A stretch of DNA of 64,000 nucleotides. Source: an uncultured Faecalibacterium sp. Lineage in GTDB: Bacteria; Bacillota; Clostridia; Oscillospirales; Ruminococcaceae. This document shows positions 8,257 to 17,603 of the stretch, piece after piece. The stretch is from the NCBI GenBank assembly GCA_934524985.1, contig CAKSYT010000005.1, positions 62,001 through 126,000 of the forward strand, read 5' to 3'. Made by a program: the position numbers and the translations under genes. Within the stretch, counting starts at the first letter, position 1. Each line of letters opens with the position of its first letter. Below the pieces are notes generated by a model. It had not been told where the DNA came from. It did not search any database and worked only from the letters and a program-made list of their open reading frames with translations.

Positions 8257-9233
8257 CCGTGATATTTCCTTTCGTAGGGAGCCCATGTGCGCTCCGAGAT
8301 GATATAGCGCGGGCGGGCCTTTGTTTCCATATAGATCTTGCCGATATACTCGCCGATCACGCCCAGACACACCAGCTGCACGCCGCCCATAAAGCAGACG
8401 ATGCACACGGTGGACGCCCAGCCTGCCACGCTGCTGCCCATGGCGGCGCATACGATGGCCCAGATGACCCCGATAAAGCTGACAAGGCTTACCACGATGC
8501 CCGCCCCGGTGATGATGCGGATGGGCTTATTGGAAAGGCTGGTAATGCCGTCAAAGGCCAGCGCCAGCATCTTGCTCAGGGGGTAGTGGCTCTCGCCGGC
8601 CAGACGCTCGTGGCGCTCGTAGGTGACCACATCGTGGGCAAAGCCCACCAGCGGCACCATGCCCCGCAAAAAGATGTTGACCTCCTTGTAATCCGCAAAG
8701 CTTTCCAGCACGCGGGTGCTGATCAGGCGGTAGTCTGCGTGGTTGAACACGATATCCGCGCCCAGAGCGTTCATCACATGATAAAAGCCCTCGGCGGTGA
8801 ACCGCTTGAAGAAGGTGTCGGTGTCCCGGCGGCTACGCACACCGTACACCACTTCGGCACCGTCCAGATACTTTTTCACCATCTCGTCCATGGCGTTGAT
8901 GTCGTCCTGACCGTCGCAGTCGATGGAGATGGTGATATCGCAGCTGTCGCTGTGCAGTGCCTCCATCAGCCCCGCCAGCACGGCGTTCTGGTGGCCGCGG
9001 TTGCGGCTCTGGGAAATGCCGATATAGTGCTCGTCCTGCGCGGCAAAGCCTTGAATCAGCTCCCACGTTTTGTCGCGGGAGCCATCGTTGACAAAGAGCA
9101 CCCGGCTTTTATCGCTGACCAGCCCCTGTGCGGTCAGACTATGGATCTTTTCCAGAAACATGGGTGCTGTAATGGGCAGCACCTGCTCCTCGTTGTAGCA
9201 GGGAATCACGATCCAGAGAACAGGTTTGGACAT
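8253..9233 (-). CDS. Family 2 glycosyltransferase, GtrB/polyprenyl-phosphate type
   Basis: 326 residues from ATG 9233 with AAGGAG upstream. The N-terminal GT2 domain shows the nucleotide-sugar motifs IPCYNEE and VNDGSRD and the DXD-like SIDCDGQDD near residues 100-108. Two C-terminal membrane helices (about 228-300) are typical of GtrB/DPM1-like enzymes that load a sugar onto undecaprenyl phosphate at the inner face of the membrane. No partner flippase is next to it. It is translationally coupled to the flavoredoxin gene. Confidence 0.87.
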   Translation of the reverse strand: MSKPVLWIVIPCYNEEQVLPITAPMFLEKIHSLTAQGLVSDKSRVLFVNDGSRDKTWELIQGFAAQDEHYIGISQSRNRGHQNAVLAGLMEALHSDSCDITISIDCDGQDDINAMDEMVKKYLDGAEVVYGVRSRRDTDTFFKRFTAEGFYHVMNALGADIVFNHADYRLISTRVLESFADYKEVNIFLRGMVPLVGFAHDVVTYERHERLAGESHYPLSKMLALAFDGITSLSNKPIRIITGAGIVVSLVSFIGVIWAIVCAAMGSSVAGWASTVCIVCFMGGVQLVCLGVIGEYIGKIYMETKARPRYIISERTWAPYERKYHG

Positions 9234-9273
9234 TGCTTGATTGCTCCTTAAATATAAAATAGCTGGCAGAAAG

Positions 9274-9954
9274 TCACTGCACCATCTGCTGTAAGGCATC
9301 CGGCTCCAACAGCTTGAAGCTGCTGCGGTAGGTGTCGATGAGCCCTTCCTTCTGCATGGTGCTCAGCTCCCGGGAAAGGGCGCTGCGGTCGCAGTTGAGG
9401 TAATCCGCCAGCTGGATGCGGGAGAAGGGGATGCTGAAGGTCAGGCTGTGGGCGCGGGCAGCTTCGCTGAGCAGATACGCCGCCACCTTGGCGCGCAGGC
9501 TCTTCATCACCAGCAGGTCGATGCGGCGGGAGAGGGAGAAATATTTGTCGCTGATGGTGCGCACAAGGTTCTGCACCACCCGCTGGTGGGCGGGACTGCC
9601 GTCCGAGAGCAGCAGCCGCTCGTAGGGCAGCAGCAGCACCTCACAGGGGGCGGCAGCCAGCACGGTGACCGGGCTGGACAGGCTGGAGCCTCCCAGCACG
9701 TCCCCGAACACCCCGCCCGGCTCTACCCGGGCAATGGGGATGCGTGCCCCGCCCGGTGCCGGGCGGTAGGCCTCCAGCTCGCCGGACAGCACGATGCCTA
9801 CCCGGCGGCTGGGTTCCCCCGCCAGCACAAGGGCTTCGCCCTTGCCGTAGCTGCGCACACTTGCCCCCAGCCGGGACAGCAGCGTGCTGAGCTCCGCAGC
9901 GGAAAGACCCGCGAACAGCGTGGTGGTTTGTAACAGCGGCAGATAATTATTCAT
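9274..9954 (-). CDS. Crp/Fnr family transcriptional regulator
   Basis: 226 residues from ATG 9954. The cyclic-nucleotide-like effector domain covers about 10-120 (GEALVLAGEPSRRVGIVLSGE, PGGVFGDV) and a Crp-type helix-turn-helix lies near 170-200 (SRIQLADYLNCDRSALSRELS). No N-terminal Fe-S cysteine cluster of classical Fnr is present, so the signal is unknown. The gene is divergent from the substrate-binding lipoprotein at 10142, and a perfect 6-N4-6 palindrome lies between them, so local control is likely. Confidence 0.85.
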   Translation of the reverse strand: MNNYLPLLQTTTLFAGLSAAELSTLLSRLGASVRSYGKGEALVLAGEPSRRVGIVLSGELEAYRPAPGGARIPIARVEPGGVFGDVLGGSSLSSPVTVLAAAPCEVLLLPYERLLLSDGSPAHQRVVQNLVRTISDKYFSLSRRIDLLVMKSLRAKVAAYLLSEAARAHSLTFSIPFSRIQLADYLNCDRSALSRELSTMQKEGLIDTYRSSFKLLEPDALQQMVQ

Positions 9955-10001
9955 CGCAACTCCGCAGAGAAAATAGTGTTCTCCGCAGCCTCCTGCAATT
10001 G

Positions 10002-10017
10002 CGTTGCACACGCAACG
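10002..10017. promoter_or_regulatory. Putative Crp/Fnr-type operator
   Basis: Perfect palindrome CGTTGC-N4-GCAACG, the half-site spacing of Fnr boxes, in the divergent intergenic region. It overlaps the expected -35 of a plus-strand promoter whose -10 is TATTAT at 10031-10036. Confidence 0.55.
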
Positions 10018-10141
10018 GTATTTTTACCCCTATTATAGTAAACTGGAACGCGCAAAGCAAATGATTTTGCAAAATTTTTCAAAAAAAGACCGGTTTCCGC
10101 TTCCCGTACCGGGGCGTGCCGGGTGTGAAAAGGAGTATATC

Positions 10142-11194
10142 ATGAAAAAGATCCTGTCCTTACTGCTGGCGTTCAGCCTTGCACTGAGCCTTGCAGCCTG
10201 CGGCGGCAGCGCAAGCTCTGCCGCTTCCAGCACGGCGGTGTCCGAGACTGCTTCCTCTGCGGCTGCTTCTGAGGAAGAGACCGCAGCGCCGCTGTCTGCT
10301 ACCGAGCCGCTGCGCATCGCGGGCCTGAAGGGCCCCACCACCATGGGTCTTGTCAACCTGCTCTCGATGGAGCAGGCCGGCACTGCCGCCATGGACTACG
10401 ATCTGCAGCTCTACGGCGCTGCAGATGAGATCGTACCGCTGCTCATCAAGGGCGAGTTGGACATGGTCGCCATCCCGGCCAATCTGGCTGCGACCCTGTA
10501 CCAGAAAACAAACGGCGGCATTCAGGCCGTGGCAGTGAACACCTTGGGCGTTTTGTATGTGGTGGAGCAGGGCGACACCGTCCACAGCATGGCTGACCTC
10601 AAGGGCCGCACCATCCTGTCCACCGGCAAGGGCACTACCCCGGAGTATGTGCTGCGCTATCTGCTTACCGCCAACGGCATTGACCCGGACAAGGATGTGG
10701 ACATCCAGTATTACAGCGAGGCTACCGAGGTGACCGCCCAGATGGCCAGCACGCAGGACGCCATTGCAGTGCTGCCCCAGCCCTATGTGACCGCCGCCGG
10801 GCTGAAGGACGACACCCTGCGGGTAGCCCTTGACCTGACCGCCGAGTGGGATAAGGTGGCAGACACCCAGCTGATCACCGGTGTGACCGTGGTGCGCAAG
10901 GCCTACGCCGAGGAGCACCCGGACGTGGTAGCCGCTTTTCTGGCAGACTACGCCCAGAGCGTGAACGCCGCCAACACCGATCTGGACGGCACTGCCGCTC
11001 TGTGCGAGGAGCAGGGCGTGGTGGCAAAGGCCGCCATCGCCAAAAAGGCACTGCCTAACTGCAACATCGTCTGCCTGACCGGCGAGGAACTGAAGACCGA
11101 TGTCTCCGGTTACCTGCAGGTGCTCTACGATGCCGACCCCGCTGCCGTGGGCGGCACGCTGCCCGGCGAGGACTTCTACTGGGCAGCCCAGTAA
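10142..11194 (+). CDS. ABC transporter substrate-binding lipoprotein (NMT1/TauA-like), orphan
   Basis: 350 residues from ATG 10142 with AAAGGAG upstream. A Sec lipoprotein signal (MKKILSLLLAFSLALSLAAC) is followed by a Ser/Ala/Glu-rich linker. The mature domain has the periplasmic-binding-protein type 2 pattern seen in nitrate/sulfonate/thiamine-precursor binders (DEIVPLLIKGELDMVAIP, LKGRTILSTGKGTTPEYVLR). The ligand is not decided by sequence. No permease or ATPase lies beside it, so it would have to work with a transporter encoded elsewhere or as a sensor. Confidence 0.82.
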   Translation: MKKILSLLLAFSLALSLAACGGSASSAASSTAVSETASSAAASEEETAAPLSATEPLRIAGLKGPTTMGLVNLLSMEQAGTAAMDYDLQLYGAADEIVPLLIKGELDMVAIPANLAATLYQKTNGGIQAVAVNTLGVLYVVEQGDTVHSMADLKGRTILSTGKGTTPEYVLRYLLTANGIDPDKDVDIQYYSEATEVTAQMASTQDAIAVLPQPYVTAAGLKDDTLRVALDLTAEWDKVADTQLITGVTVVRKAYAEEHPDVVAAFLADYAQSVNAANTDLDGTAALCEEQGVVAKAAIAKKALPNCNIVCLTGEELKTDVSGYLQVLYDADPAAVGGTLPGEDFYWAAQ

Positions 11195-11219
11195 CAACCT
11201 GAAAAAAGCATTCCATCTC

Positions 11220-11257
11220 CCGCCGCTCTGCCGTGGTACGCAGCGCGGCGGTTTTTT
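11220..11257 (+). terminator. Terminator of the orphan binding-protein gene
   Basis: CCGCCGC / GCGGCGG arms followed by TTTTTT. Confidence 0.8.
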
Positions 11258-11498
11258 GTTGTGGAACGATTTAGAATGGCTTCCGCTGGGGAAAGGGGTG
11301 GTAGCCGAGGGATGTTCTCTTTTGGTGGCAAAAGAGAACCAGAAAACCACCAGCGATTTCGACGCGCTGGAGCCACGAAAAAGGGGCTGCTCGCCCCTTT
11401 TAACCCCAAAGAAGTGGGCTACACCGGAAAAAACTGAAGATTCACGCCTGTTCGGCGTGAAGATCTTTTAACCGTTTTTTCCGGCTCCGCCGATTAGA
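11258..11498. other. Non-coding stretch before the MITE-like repeat
   Basis: No credible gene. It contains a hairpin GATTCACGCC-TGTT-GGCGTGAAGATC around 11441-11468 with T's after it. The rest has no recognised content. Confidence 0.5.
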
Positions 11499-11690
11499 AG
11501 CCCCTCAGTCTCGCTACGCTCGACAGCTCCCCCAAGGGGGAGCACGCCCTCTCAGGCGCTCCCGCGCCAGCTCTCCCAAGGGGAGAGCCAAGCCGTTAAC
11601 CTCGTTGCTAAAGTTTTAGGAACGATGAGAAAGCTTCCGGGCGTGCTCGCTCCCCCTCGGGGGAGCTGTCGCGCAGCGACTGAGGGGCTA
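11499..11690. repeat. MITE-like repeat, complete copy
   Basis: About 190 bp bounded by imperfect inverted repeats of about 50 bp: AGCCCCTCAGTC...CGACAGCTCCCCC...AGCACGCCC (11499-11549) matches the reverse complement of 11639-11690. The interior carries a second hairpin (AGCTCTCCC/GGGAGAG) and a core (11583-11648) found again at 50619-50684 and 50787-50850. No transposase inside. Confidence 0.8.
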
Positions 11691-11703
11691 TAAATGGAGA
11701 AGC

Positions 11704-11752
11704 GAAAAAAGCGTTAAAGCGATAGCGCCGACTGGCGCAGCGCTAGCTTTTT
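11704..11752. terminator. Bidirectional terminator-like hairpin
   Basis: AAAAAAGC...GCGCC-GACT-GGCGC...GCTTTTTT; A-run on one side and T-run on the other. Confidence 0.45.
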
Positions 11753-11822
11753 TGTGCTTCGACTTCTTCTTTAGGATTGTCAAGGGCGTGCAGCCCTTGG
11801 CCCGTTGCGGGGTGGGTGGAGT

Positions 11823-11868
11823 CCAGAGGTAGGGAGGGGGGACTCGGAACACCCCTCCCTGCCTCTGG
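11823..11868. repeat. Long inverted repeat
   Basis: CCAGAGGTAGGGAGGGG and CCCCTCCCTGCCTCTGG pair with one mismatch around a 12-bp loop; no gene and no T-run. Function unknown. Confidence 0.6.
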
Positions 11869-11941
11869 CCCAGCGGAGCGTCCCTGCACGCTTGCGGCTG
11901 GCGGTAACTGCCCCAGCGGAGGCCATTTTCAATCCTCCCGG

Positions 11942-11970
11942 TTGCAATTCTGCCGCAAAAGTTCTACAAT
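11942..11970 (+). promoter_or_regulatory. Promoter of the C69 dipeptidase
   Basis: TTGCAA (11942-11947), 17-bp spacer, TACAAT (11965-11970). Confidence 0.7.
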
Positions 11971-12003
11971 AGAGGCACATTATAGAATATGGAGGGAAAA
12001 CCT

Positions 12004-13488
12004 ATGGCTTGCACTACCATTCTGGTCGGCAAGGCAGCATCGTACGATGGCTCTACCATGATCGCCCGCAACGATGACTCCGGCTCCGGCCATTTCACCG
12101 CTAAAAAATTCACCGTGATCCACCCGGAGGATCTGCCCAAGACCTACCGCAGCGTCCTTTCCCATGTGGAGATCCCCCTGCCGGAGGGCGCACTGCGGTT
12201 TACCGCCATGCCCAACGCCGTAGAGGGCAAGGGCATCTGGGCGGCTTCCGGCGTCAACGCCGCCAACGTGGGCATGACCGCCACCGAGACCATCACCTCC
12301 AACCCCCGCGTGCTGGGCGCAGATCCGCTGGTGGAGTATCAGCCCGCCAAGGGCGAAAAGCCCGAGGTGCCCGGCGGCATCGGCGAGGAGGATATCGTCT
12401 ATCTGGTGCTGCCCTATATCCACTCTGCCCGCGAGGGCGTGCTGCGTCTGGGCAGTCTGCTGGAGCAGTACGGTACTTACGAGATGAACGGCATCGCCTT
12501 TCAGGATGTAAACGAGATCTGGTGGCTGGAGACCATCGGTGGTCACCACTGGATCGCCCGCCGCGTGCCGGACGATGTGTATGTGGTCATGCCCAACCAG
12601 CTGGGCATCGACACCTTTGATCTGGAGGATGCCTTCGGCGCACAGGAAAACTACCTCTGCTCTGCCGATCTGCGGGAATTCATTGCAAAGAACCACCTCG
12701 ACCTCTCTTTGGACGGTGCGCTGAACCCCCGGGACGCCTTTGGCAGCCACGATGACGCCGACCACGTTTACAACACCCCCCGCGCATGGTATATGCTGCG
12801 CTACCTCAACCCCCGCACATGGGTATGGGAGGGCGCTGACGCCGACTACACCCCCATGTCCGATGACCTGCCGTGGTGCATGGTGCCGGAGCGCAAGGTG
12901 ACCCCGGAGGACATCAAATATATGCTGTCCAGCCACTATCAGGGCACCCCCTACGACCCCTACCTGAGCTACGGCGACAAGTCTGCAAAGGGCGCATACC
13001 GCTCCATCGGCATCAATCGCAACGACTTTATGGCCCTGCTGCAGATGCGCCCCGACCAGCCGGAGGAATCCCGCGCAGTGGAATGGGTAGCCTACGCTTC
13101 CAACGCCTTCAACACCATGGTGCCCTTCTACGCCAACGTGGAGCGCACCCCGGAGTATCTGGCAAACACCACCGGCACCGTGTCCACCGATAACTTCTAC
13201 TGGACCAGCCGCCTCATCGCCGCCATGGCAGATGCTTCCTATAATAAGTCCCTGTTCCACCTCGAGCGCTACGAGGAGGCCGTGCTCTCTGCCGGCCGCG
13301 CACTGGTGAACCAGTACGATGCAAAGCTTGCCGACGAGCCGGACGCTGCAAGCCGTGCCGCCCTGCGGGAGGAGGCCAACACTGCCATCGCCGCCATGCT
13401 GCAGGAGAAGGCCGCTGACACGCTGGACAAAGTCCTGTTTGAGCTGAGCAGCCAGATGAAAAACGCCTACTCCCGCTCGGATGCCTGA
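12004..13488 (+). CDS. Family C69 dipeptidase (PepD-like)
   Basis: 494 residues. ATG 12004 was chosen over the in-frame ATG at 11989 because the earlier one lies inside the ribosome site (ATGGAGGG). Processing after MA would expose Cys3 (MACTTILVGK), the N-terminal nucleophile of peptidase family C69, followed by the family pattern DGSTMIARNDD. No signal peptide, so it acts on dipeptides in the cytoplasm. It stands alone between its own promoter and terminator. Confidence 0.88.
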   Translation: MACTTILVGKAASYDGSTMIARNDDSGSGHFTAKKFTVIHPEDLPKTYRSVLSHVEIPLPEGALRFTAMPNAVEGKGIWAASGVNAANVGMTATETITSNPRVLGADPLVEYQPAKGEKPEVPGGIGEEDIVYLVLPYIHSAREGVLRLGSLLEQYGTYEMNGIAFQDVNEIWWLETIGGHHWIARRVPDDVYVVMPNQLGIDTFDLEDAFGAQENYLCSADLREFIAKNHLDLSLDGALNPRDAFGSHDDADHVYNTPRAWYMLRYLNPRTWVWEGADADYTPMSDDLPWCMVPERKVTPEDIKYMLSSHYQGTPYDPYLSYGDKSAKGAYRSIGINRNDFMALLQMRPDQPEESRAVEWVAYASNAFNTMVPFYANVERTPEYLANTTGTVSTDNFYWTSRLIAAMADASYNKSLFHLERYEEAVLSAGRALVNQYDAKLADEPDAASRAALREEANTAIAAMLQEKAADTLDKVLFELSSQMKNAYSRSDA

Positions 13489-13540
13489 TGTAAACCAGCC
13501 GGAGCACCAAAACCGGTCAAGACCGGTCACATAAACGCAG

Positions 13541-13578
13541 AAAAGACCACCGCATACACAAGTGCGGTGGTCTTTTTT
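13541..13578 (+). terminator. Terminator of the C69 dipeptidase
   Basis: AAAAGACCACCGCA / TGCGGTGGTCTTTTTT. Confidence 0.87.
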
Positions 13579-13667
13579 AGCGTAAAAACGCTCTTGTATC
13601 CCACATATTGGCAACTGTGCACAAAAATTGGAGCAATTCTTTGGTGAGCGAAAATGACTGAAACTGA

Positions 13668-13695
13668 TTGATTTTGACGATATTTTTGCTATAAT
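13668..13695 (+). promoter_or_regulatory. Promoter of the fructose operon
   Basis: TTGATT (13668-13673), 16-bp spacer, TATAAT (13690-13695). TGA-containing direct repeats (ATGACTGAAACTGATTGATT) just upstream may be FruR sites. Confidence 0.55.
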
Positions 13696-13773
13696 AAAGA
13701 CACAGACAACCAAAACACGCCAAGACCGTGCAGAAACGGTCAGGCGTGGGAAGGAAAGAAGGGAAAAGACACC

Positions 13774-14529
13774 ATGCTGGCAGAGGAACGTTTTGCACTG
13801 ATCTTAGAACAGCTGAACGAAAAGCGCACCGTGACGGTGCAGCAGCTGTGCGAGGCGCTGCACACCAGCGAATCCACCATCCGGCGCGATTTGACCGAAC
13901 TGGACCGGCAGGGCAGGCTGAACAAGGTGCACGGAGGAGCCACCCTGCCGGACAGCCGTTTTCTGGCAGACGAGCCCACCATGGAAGCAAAAGAGACGCT
14001 GGCTGTGGCTGAAAAGCGCAGCATTGCCGCCGCCGCAGCAGCGCTCATCACCGCCGAAGATTTTGTGTTCATCGATGCAGGCACCACCACGCTGGAGCTG
14101 GTGCGGGCGCTGACGGGTGCGGCGCTCAAAGCTACCTATGTGACCAACGGTGTGGCGCACGCCCGGCTGCTGGCGCAAAAGGGGTGCCGGGTGTATCTGC
14201 CCGGCGGGCTGCTGCGCCCCCAGACCGAAGCCATCGTGGGTGCTCCGGCGGTCAGCAGCATTCAGCAGTATAACTTCACCAAAGCATTCATGGGTGCCAA
14301 CGGCGTGGCGCTGGAAGCAGGCTTTACCACCCCGGACCCCGAGGAAGCAGCGGTAAAAGCCGCAGCCGTCCACCGCGCAAGGGAAAGCTGGTTCCTTGTG
14401 GATGACGCCAAGTTTGCTAAAATTTATCCGGCGGTCATCACGGATCTGCACGGCGGTGCCATCCTGACCAACCGCTGCCCGAACCCCAAGTATAAGCAGT
14501 ATACCTTTGTAAAGGAGGCAGAAGTATGA
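13774..14529 (+). CDS. fruR: DeoR-family regulator of fructose utilisation
   Basis: 251 residues. An N-terminal DeoR winged helix (1-57) has the family signature VTVQQLCEALHTSESTIRRD and HGGA. The C-terminal DeoRC sugar-phosphate sensor has DAGTTTLELVRAL near residue 91. DeoR regulators of this position normally repress the fru genes and release DNA with fructose-1-phosphate. The stop overlaps the fruK start (ATGA), so the regulator is part of the operon. Confidence 0.87.
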   Translation: MLAEERFALILEQLNEKRTVTVQQLCEALHTSESTIRRDLTELDRQGRLNKVHGGATLPDSRFLADEPTMEAKETLAVAEKRSIAAAAAALITAEDFVFIDAGTTTLELVRALTGAALKATYVTNGVAHARLLAQKGCRVYLPGGLLRPQTEAIVGAPAVSSIQQYNFTKAFMGANGVALEAGFTTPDPEEAAVKAAAVHRARESWFLVDDAKFAKIYPAVITDLHGGAILTNRCPNPKYKQYTFVKEAEV

Positions 14530-15431
14530 TCTACACCGTTACCTTTAACCCGGCTATTGATTACGTTGTGCGCTTGGATGCACCACTGGAAGTGGGCGCA
14601 GTGAACCGCGCCAAAGGCGAGGACTGCGTGCTGGGCGGCAAGGGCATCAACGTGTCCGGCGTGCTGGCACAGCTGGGCTGCGAGAGCGTGGCGCTGGGCT
14701 TTGTGGCCGGTGAGACCGGCGCATGGCTGGAGCGCGGTCTGGCGGCACAGGGACTGAAAACTGACTTTGTGCATCTGGAAAACGGCATGACCCGTATCAA
14801 CGTCAAGATCAAGGCGGGGCAGGAGACCGAGCTGAACGGCGCAGGCCCTGCCATCCCGGAAAGCGCGTTGCAGCAGCTGGAAGCCCAGCTGGACAAGCTG
14901 ACCGAGGGCGATATCCTCATTCTGGCGGGCAGCATCCCGGCAAGCCTGCCGCAAAGTGTCTACGAGCGGCTGCTGGCGCGGCTGCAGGGCAGGGGCGTGC
15001 GCGCGGTGGTGGATGCCACCCGCGACCTGCTGGTGAACGTGCTGCCCTACCACCCCTTCCTCATCAAGCCCAACAACCATGAGCTGGGTGAGATCGTGGG
15101 CAAGGTGTTGACCACTGACGCTGAGATCGTGGCCGCTGCCCGTACTTTGCAGGAAAAGGGTGCCCGCAATGTGCTGGTGAGCATGGCAGGGGACGGTGCG
15201 CTGCTGCTGGACGAGCAGGGACAGGTGCACCGCATCGGCTGCCCCAAGGGCAAGGTAGTCAACAGCGTGGGCGCAGGCGACAGCATGGTGGCCGGTTTTG
15301 TGGCCGGGTATCTGCAAAGCCGCAGCTACGCGCAGGCGCTGCGTCTGGGCACGGCCTGCGGCAGCGCCACGGCTTTCAGCCTTGGGCTTGCCACAAAGGA
15401 GAAGATCGACGAGCTGCTGGCGCAGCTTTGA
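14526..15431 (+). CDS. fruK: 1-phosphofructokinase
   Basis: 301 residues of the PfkB family: N-terminal GGKGINVSGVLAQLG near 38-52 and the C-terminal catalytic motif VGAGDSMVAGF near 246-256 with the base Asp. It phosphorylates fructose-1-phosphate to fructose-1,6-bisphosphate. Translational coupling to fruR and position before the fructose PTS fix the substrate assignment over tagatose-6-phosphate kinase. Confidence 0.9.
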   Translation: MIYTVTFNPAIDYVVRLDAPLEVGAVNRAKGEDCVLGGKGINVSGVLAQLGCESVALGFVAGETGAWLERGLAAQGLKTDFVHLENGMTRINVKIKAGQETELNGAGPAIPESALQQLEAQLDKLTEGDILILAGSIPASLPQSVYERLLARLQGRGVRAVVDATRDLLVNVLPYHPFLIKPNNHELGEIVGKVLTTDAEIVAAARTLQEKGARNVLVSMAGDGALLLDEQGQVHRIGCPKGKVVNSVGAGDSMVAGFVAGYLQSRSYAQALRLGTACGSATAFSLGLATKEKIDELLAQL

Positions 15432-15458
15432 TAGGATAAAGGGACAGGAGGAAGTTTT

Positions 15459-17387
15459 ATGCGCATTACCGAGTTATTTACCGCACAGTCCATTGCGCTG
15501 GACGAGGCGCTGCAGACGCAGGAGCAGATCCTGAGCCGTCTGGTGGAATTGCAGGCCACCCACGGCAATATCACCGATAAGGAGGCCTACAAAAAGGCAC
15601 TCTACGCCCGCGAGGCCGAGGGCTCTACCTATGTGGACAACGGCATCACCGTGCCCCACGCCAAGACCAATGTGGTCACCCGCCCCAGTCTGGCCGCTCT
15701 GCGGCTGAGCACCCCGGTGCAGTACAACGCCGAGGATGACGGCACCACCGACCTGCTGTTTGCCATTGCAGCTCCGGAAAACGGCAGCCTGCATGTGGAT
15801 ATGCTGGCCCGCATGATGCAGATGCTGATGAACGAGGACTTTGTGGAAAAGCTTAAAGCTGCCAAGACTCCCAAGGAGTTTTTGGAGTGCATCGACGCGC
15901 AGGAGGAAGCACAGTTCGGCACAGAGAGCTTTACCCAGCAGGCCATCCCGCAGGACGGCTACCGCATTCTGGCTGTGACCGCCTGCGTCAATGGCATCGC
16001 CCACACCTACATGGCCGCAGAAGCACTGACCAAGGCCGGTGACAAGCTGGGTCTGCCCACCAAGGTAGAGACCAACGGCTCGGATGGCGCAAAGAACATC
16101 CTGACCCGCGCCGAGATCGCCGCCTGTGACGGCATCATCGTAGCAGCGGAGAAAAAGGTGGATACTGCCCGCTTCGATGGTAAGCCGGTGCTGTTCACCC
16201 GCGTAGATGACGGCATCCACAAGCCGGAGGAACTCATCAAGAAAATCGCTCACGGCGAGGTGCCTGTGTTCCACGCCGAGGGCGGCGCAGCAGCCGAGGA
16301 GGACGCTTCCGGTAAGGACAGCTTCGGACGCAGCCTGTACAAGAACCTGATGAACGGCGTTTCCCATATGCTGCCCTTCGTGGTGGGCGGCGGCATCATG
16401 ATCGCGCTGGCCTTCCTGCTGGACAATTACAGCATCAACCCCGCAAACTTCGGCATGAACACCCCCGTTGCCGCTTTCTTCAAGACGGTGGGCGGCGCAG
16501 CCTTCGGCTATATGCTGCCCATTCTGGCAGGCTTCATTGCCATGTCCATTGCCGACCGTCCGGGCTTGGCCGTAGGCTTTGCCGGCGGCGTGCTGGCTAT
16601 GAACGGCACCAACTTCACCGACCTTGCCGCAGGCAGCACCACCGGCATCTCCGGCGGCTTCCTTGCAGCGCTGCTGGCCGGTTTTGCAGCGGGCTACATC
16701 GTGCAGTTCCTTAAAAAGATCACCGAAAAGCTGCCCGCCAGCCTGAACGGTATCCGCCCCATGCTCATCTACCCGCTGGGCGGCATTCTCATCGTAGGTG
16801 CGATGATGTGCGCCGTGAACCCGGTGATGGGCATGATCAACACCGCCATGACCGACTGGCTGAACGCACTGGGCGGCAGCTCTAAGGTGCTGCTGGGCGC
16901 CATCGTGGCCGGTATGATGAGCGTGGATATGGGCGGCCCGGTCAATAAGGCAGCCTACGTCTTTGGCACTGCCGCCCTTGCCTCCGGCAACTACGAGGTG
17001 ATGGCCGCCGTCATGGTGGGCGGCATGGTTCCTCCCATCGCCATTGCCCTGTCCACCACCTTCTGCCCCCGCAAGTGGACGCCGGAAGAGCGCCGCAACG
17101 GCATCGTGAACTACGTAATGGGTCTGTGCTTCGTGTCTGAGGGCGCTATCCCCTACGCAGCAGCCGACCCGCTGCGCGTTCTGCCCAGCTGCGTTATCGG
17201 CTCTGCGGTCGCCGGTGCGCTCTCCATGACCTTCGGCTGCGCACTGCGCGCACCCCACGGCGGCATCTTCGTGTTCCCGGTGGTGGATCACGCCGTGCTG
17301 TACTGCGTGGCGTTGGCTGTGGGCAGTGTACTGGGCGCAGTGATCCTGAGCCTTGTCAAAAAGACCCAGCCCGCCGAGGCAAAGTAA
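15459..17387 (+). CDS. fruA: PTS fructose transporter, IIABC fusion
   Basis: 642 residues with three domains: IIA at about 1-150 with phospho-His67 (GITVPHAK); IIB at about 168-265 with phospho-Cys176 in VTACVNGIAHTYMAAEAL; IIC from about 290 to the end with several membrane segments. The IIB loop reads CVNG where the common form is CPTG. It takes up fructose as fructose-1-phosphate for FruK. AGGAGGA precedes the ATG at 15459. Confidence 0.92.
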   Translation: MRITELFTAQSIALDEALQTQEQILSRLVELQATHGNITDKEAYKKALYAREAEGSTYVDNGITVPHAKTNVVTRPSLAALRLSTPVQYNAEDDGTTDLLFAIAAPENGSLHVDMLARMMQMLMNEDFVEKLKAAKTPKEFLECIDAQEEAQFGTESFTQQAIPQDGYRILAVTACVNGIAHTYMAAEALTKAGDKLGLPTKVETNGSDGAKNILTRAEIAACDGIIVAAEKKVDTARFDGKPVLFTRVDDGIHKPEELIKKIAHGEVPVFHAEGGAAAEEDASGKDSFGRSLYKNLMNGVSHMLPFVVGGGIMIALAFLLDNYSINPANFGMNTPVAAFFKTVGGAAFGYMLPILAGFIAMSIADRPGLAVGFAGGVLAMNGTNFTDLAAGSTTGISGGFLAALLAGFAAGYIVQFLKKITEKLPASLNGIRPMLIYPLGGILIVGAMMCAVNPVMGMINTAMTDWLNALGGSSKVLLGAIVAGMMSVDMGGPVNKAAYVFGTAALASGNYEVMAAVMVGGMVPPIAIALSTTFCPRKWTPEERRNGIVNYVMGLCFVSEGAIPYAAADPLRVLPSCVIGSAVAGALSMTFGCALRAPHGGIFVFPVVDHAVLYCVALAVGSVLGAVILSLVKKTQPAEAK

Positions 17388-17431
17388 CAAGCCATTCTCT
17401 TTTTCCATACGGATAAGTTCTCCATAAAAGC

Positions 17432-17466
17432 AAAGGGGGCTGCCGCACAACGCGGCGGCCCCTTTT
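17432..17466 (+). terminator. Terminator of the fructose operon
   Basis: AAAGGGGGCTGCCGC / GCGGCGGCCCCTTTT. Confidence 0.85.
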
Positions 17467-17603
17467 GCATTTTCCGACCGTCTGCGGTAAAAAGATGTTT
17501 TTTGCACCGGACAGTTCCCCGGCGGTGGAAAATGTGCTATCATAGAAACGATAAGAATGTGTAAGACCCTGCACTTGCGGGGAGAAAGGAAACGATCAGT
17601 TCC

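Noticed and set aside
11258..11760. Possible insertion sequence
   Set aside because: Terminal inverted repeats are present but no transposase or fragment of one; recorded as a MITE-like repeat instead.
11777..12061. Short plus-strand frame in the gap before the C69 dipeptidase
   Set aside because: It covers the long inverted repeat and the dipeptidase promoter and has no family pattern.
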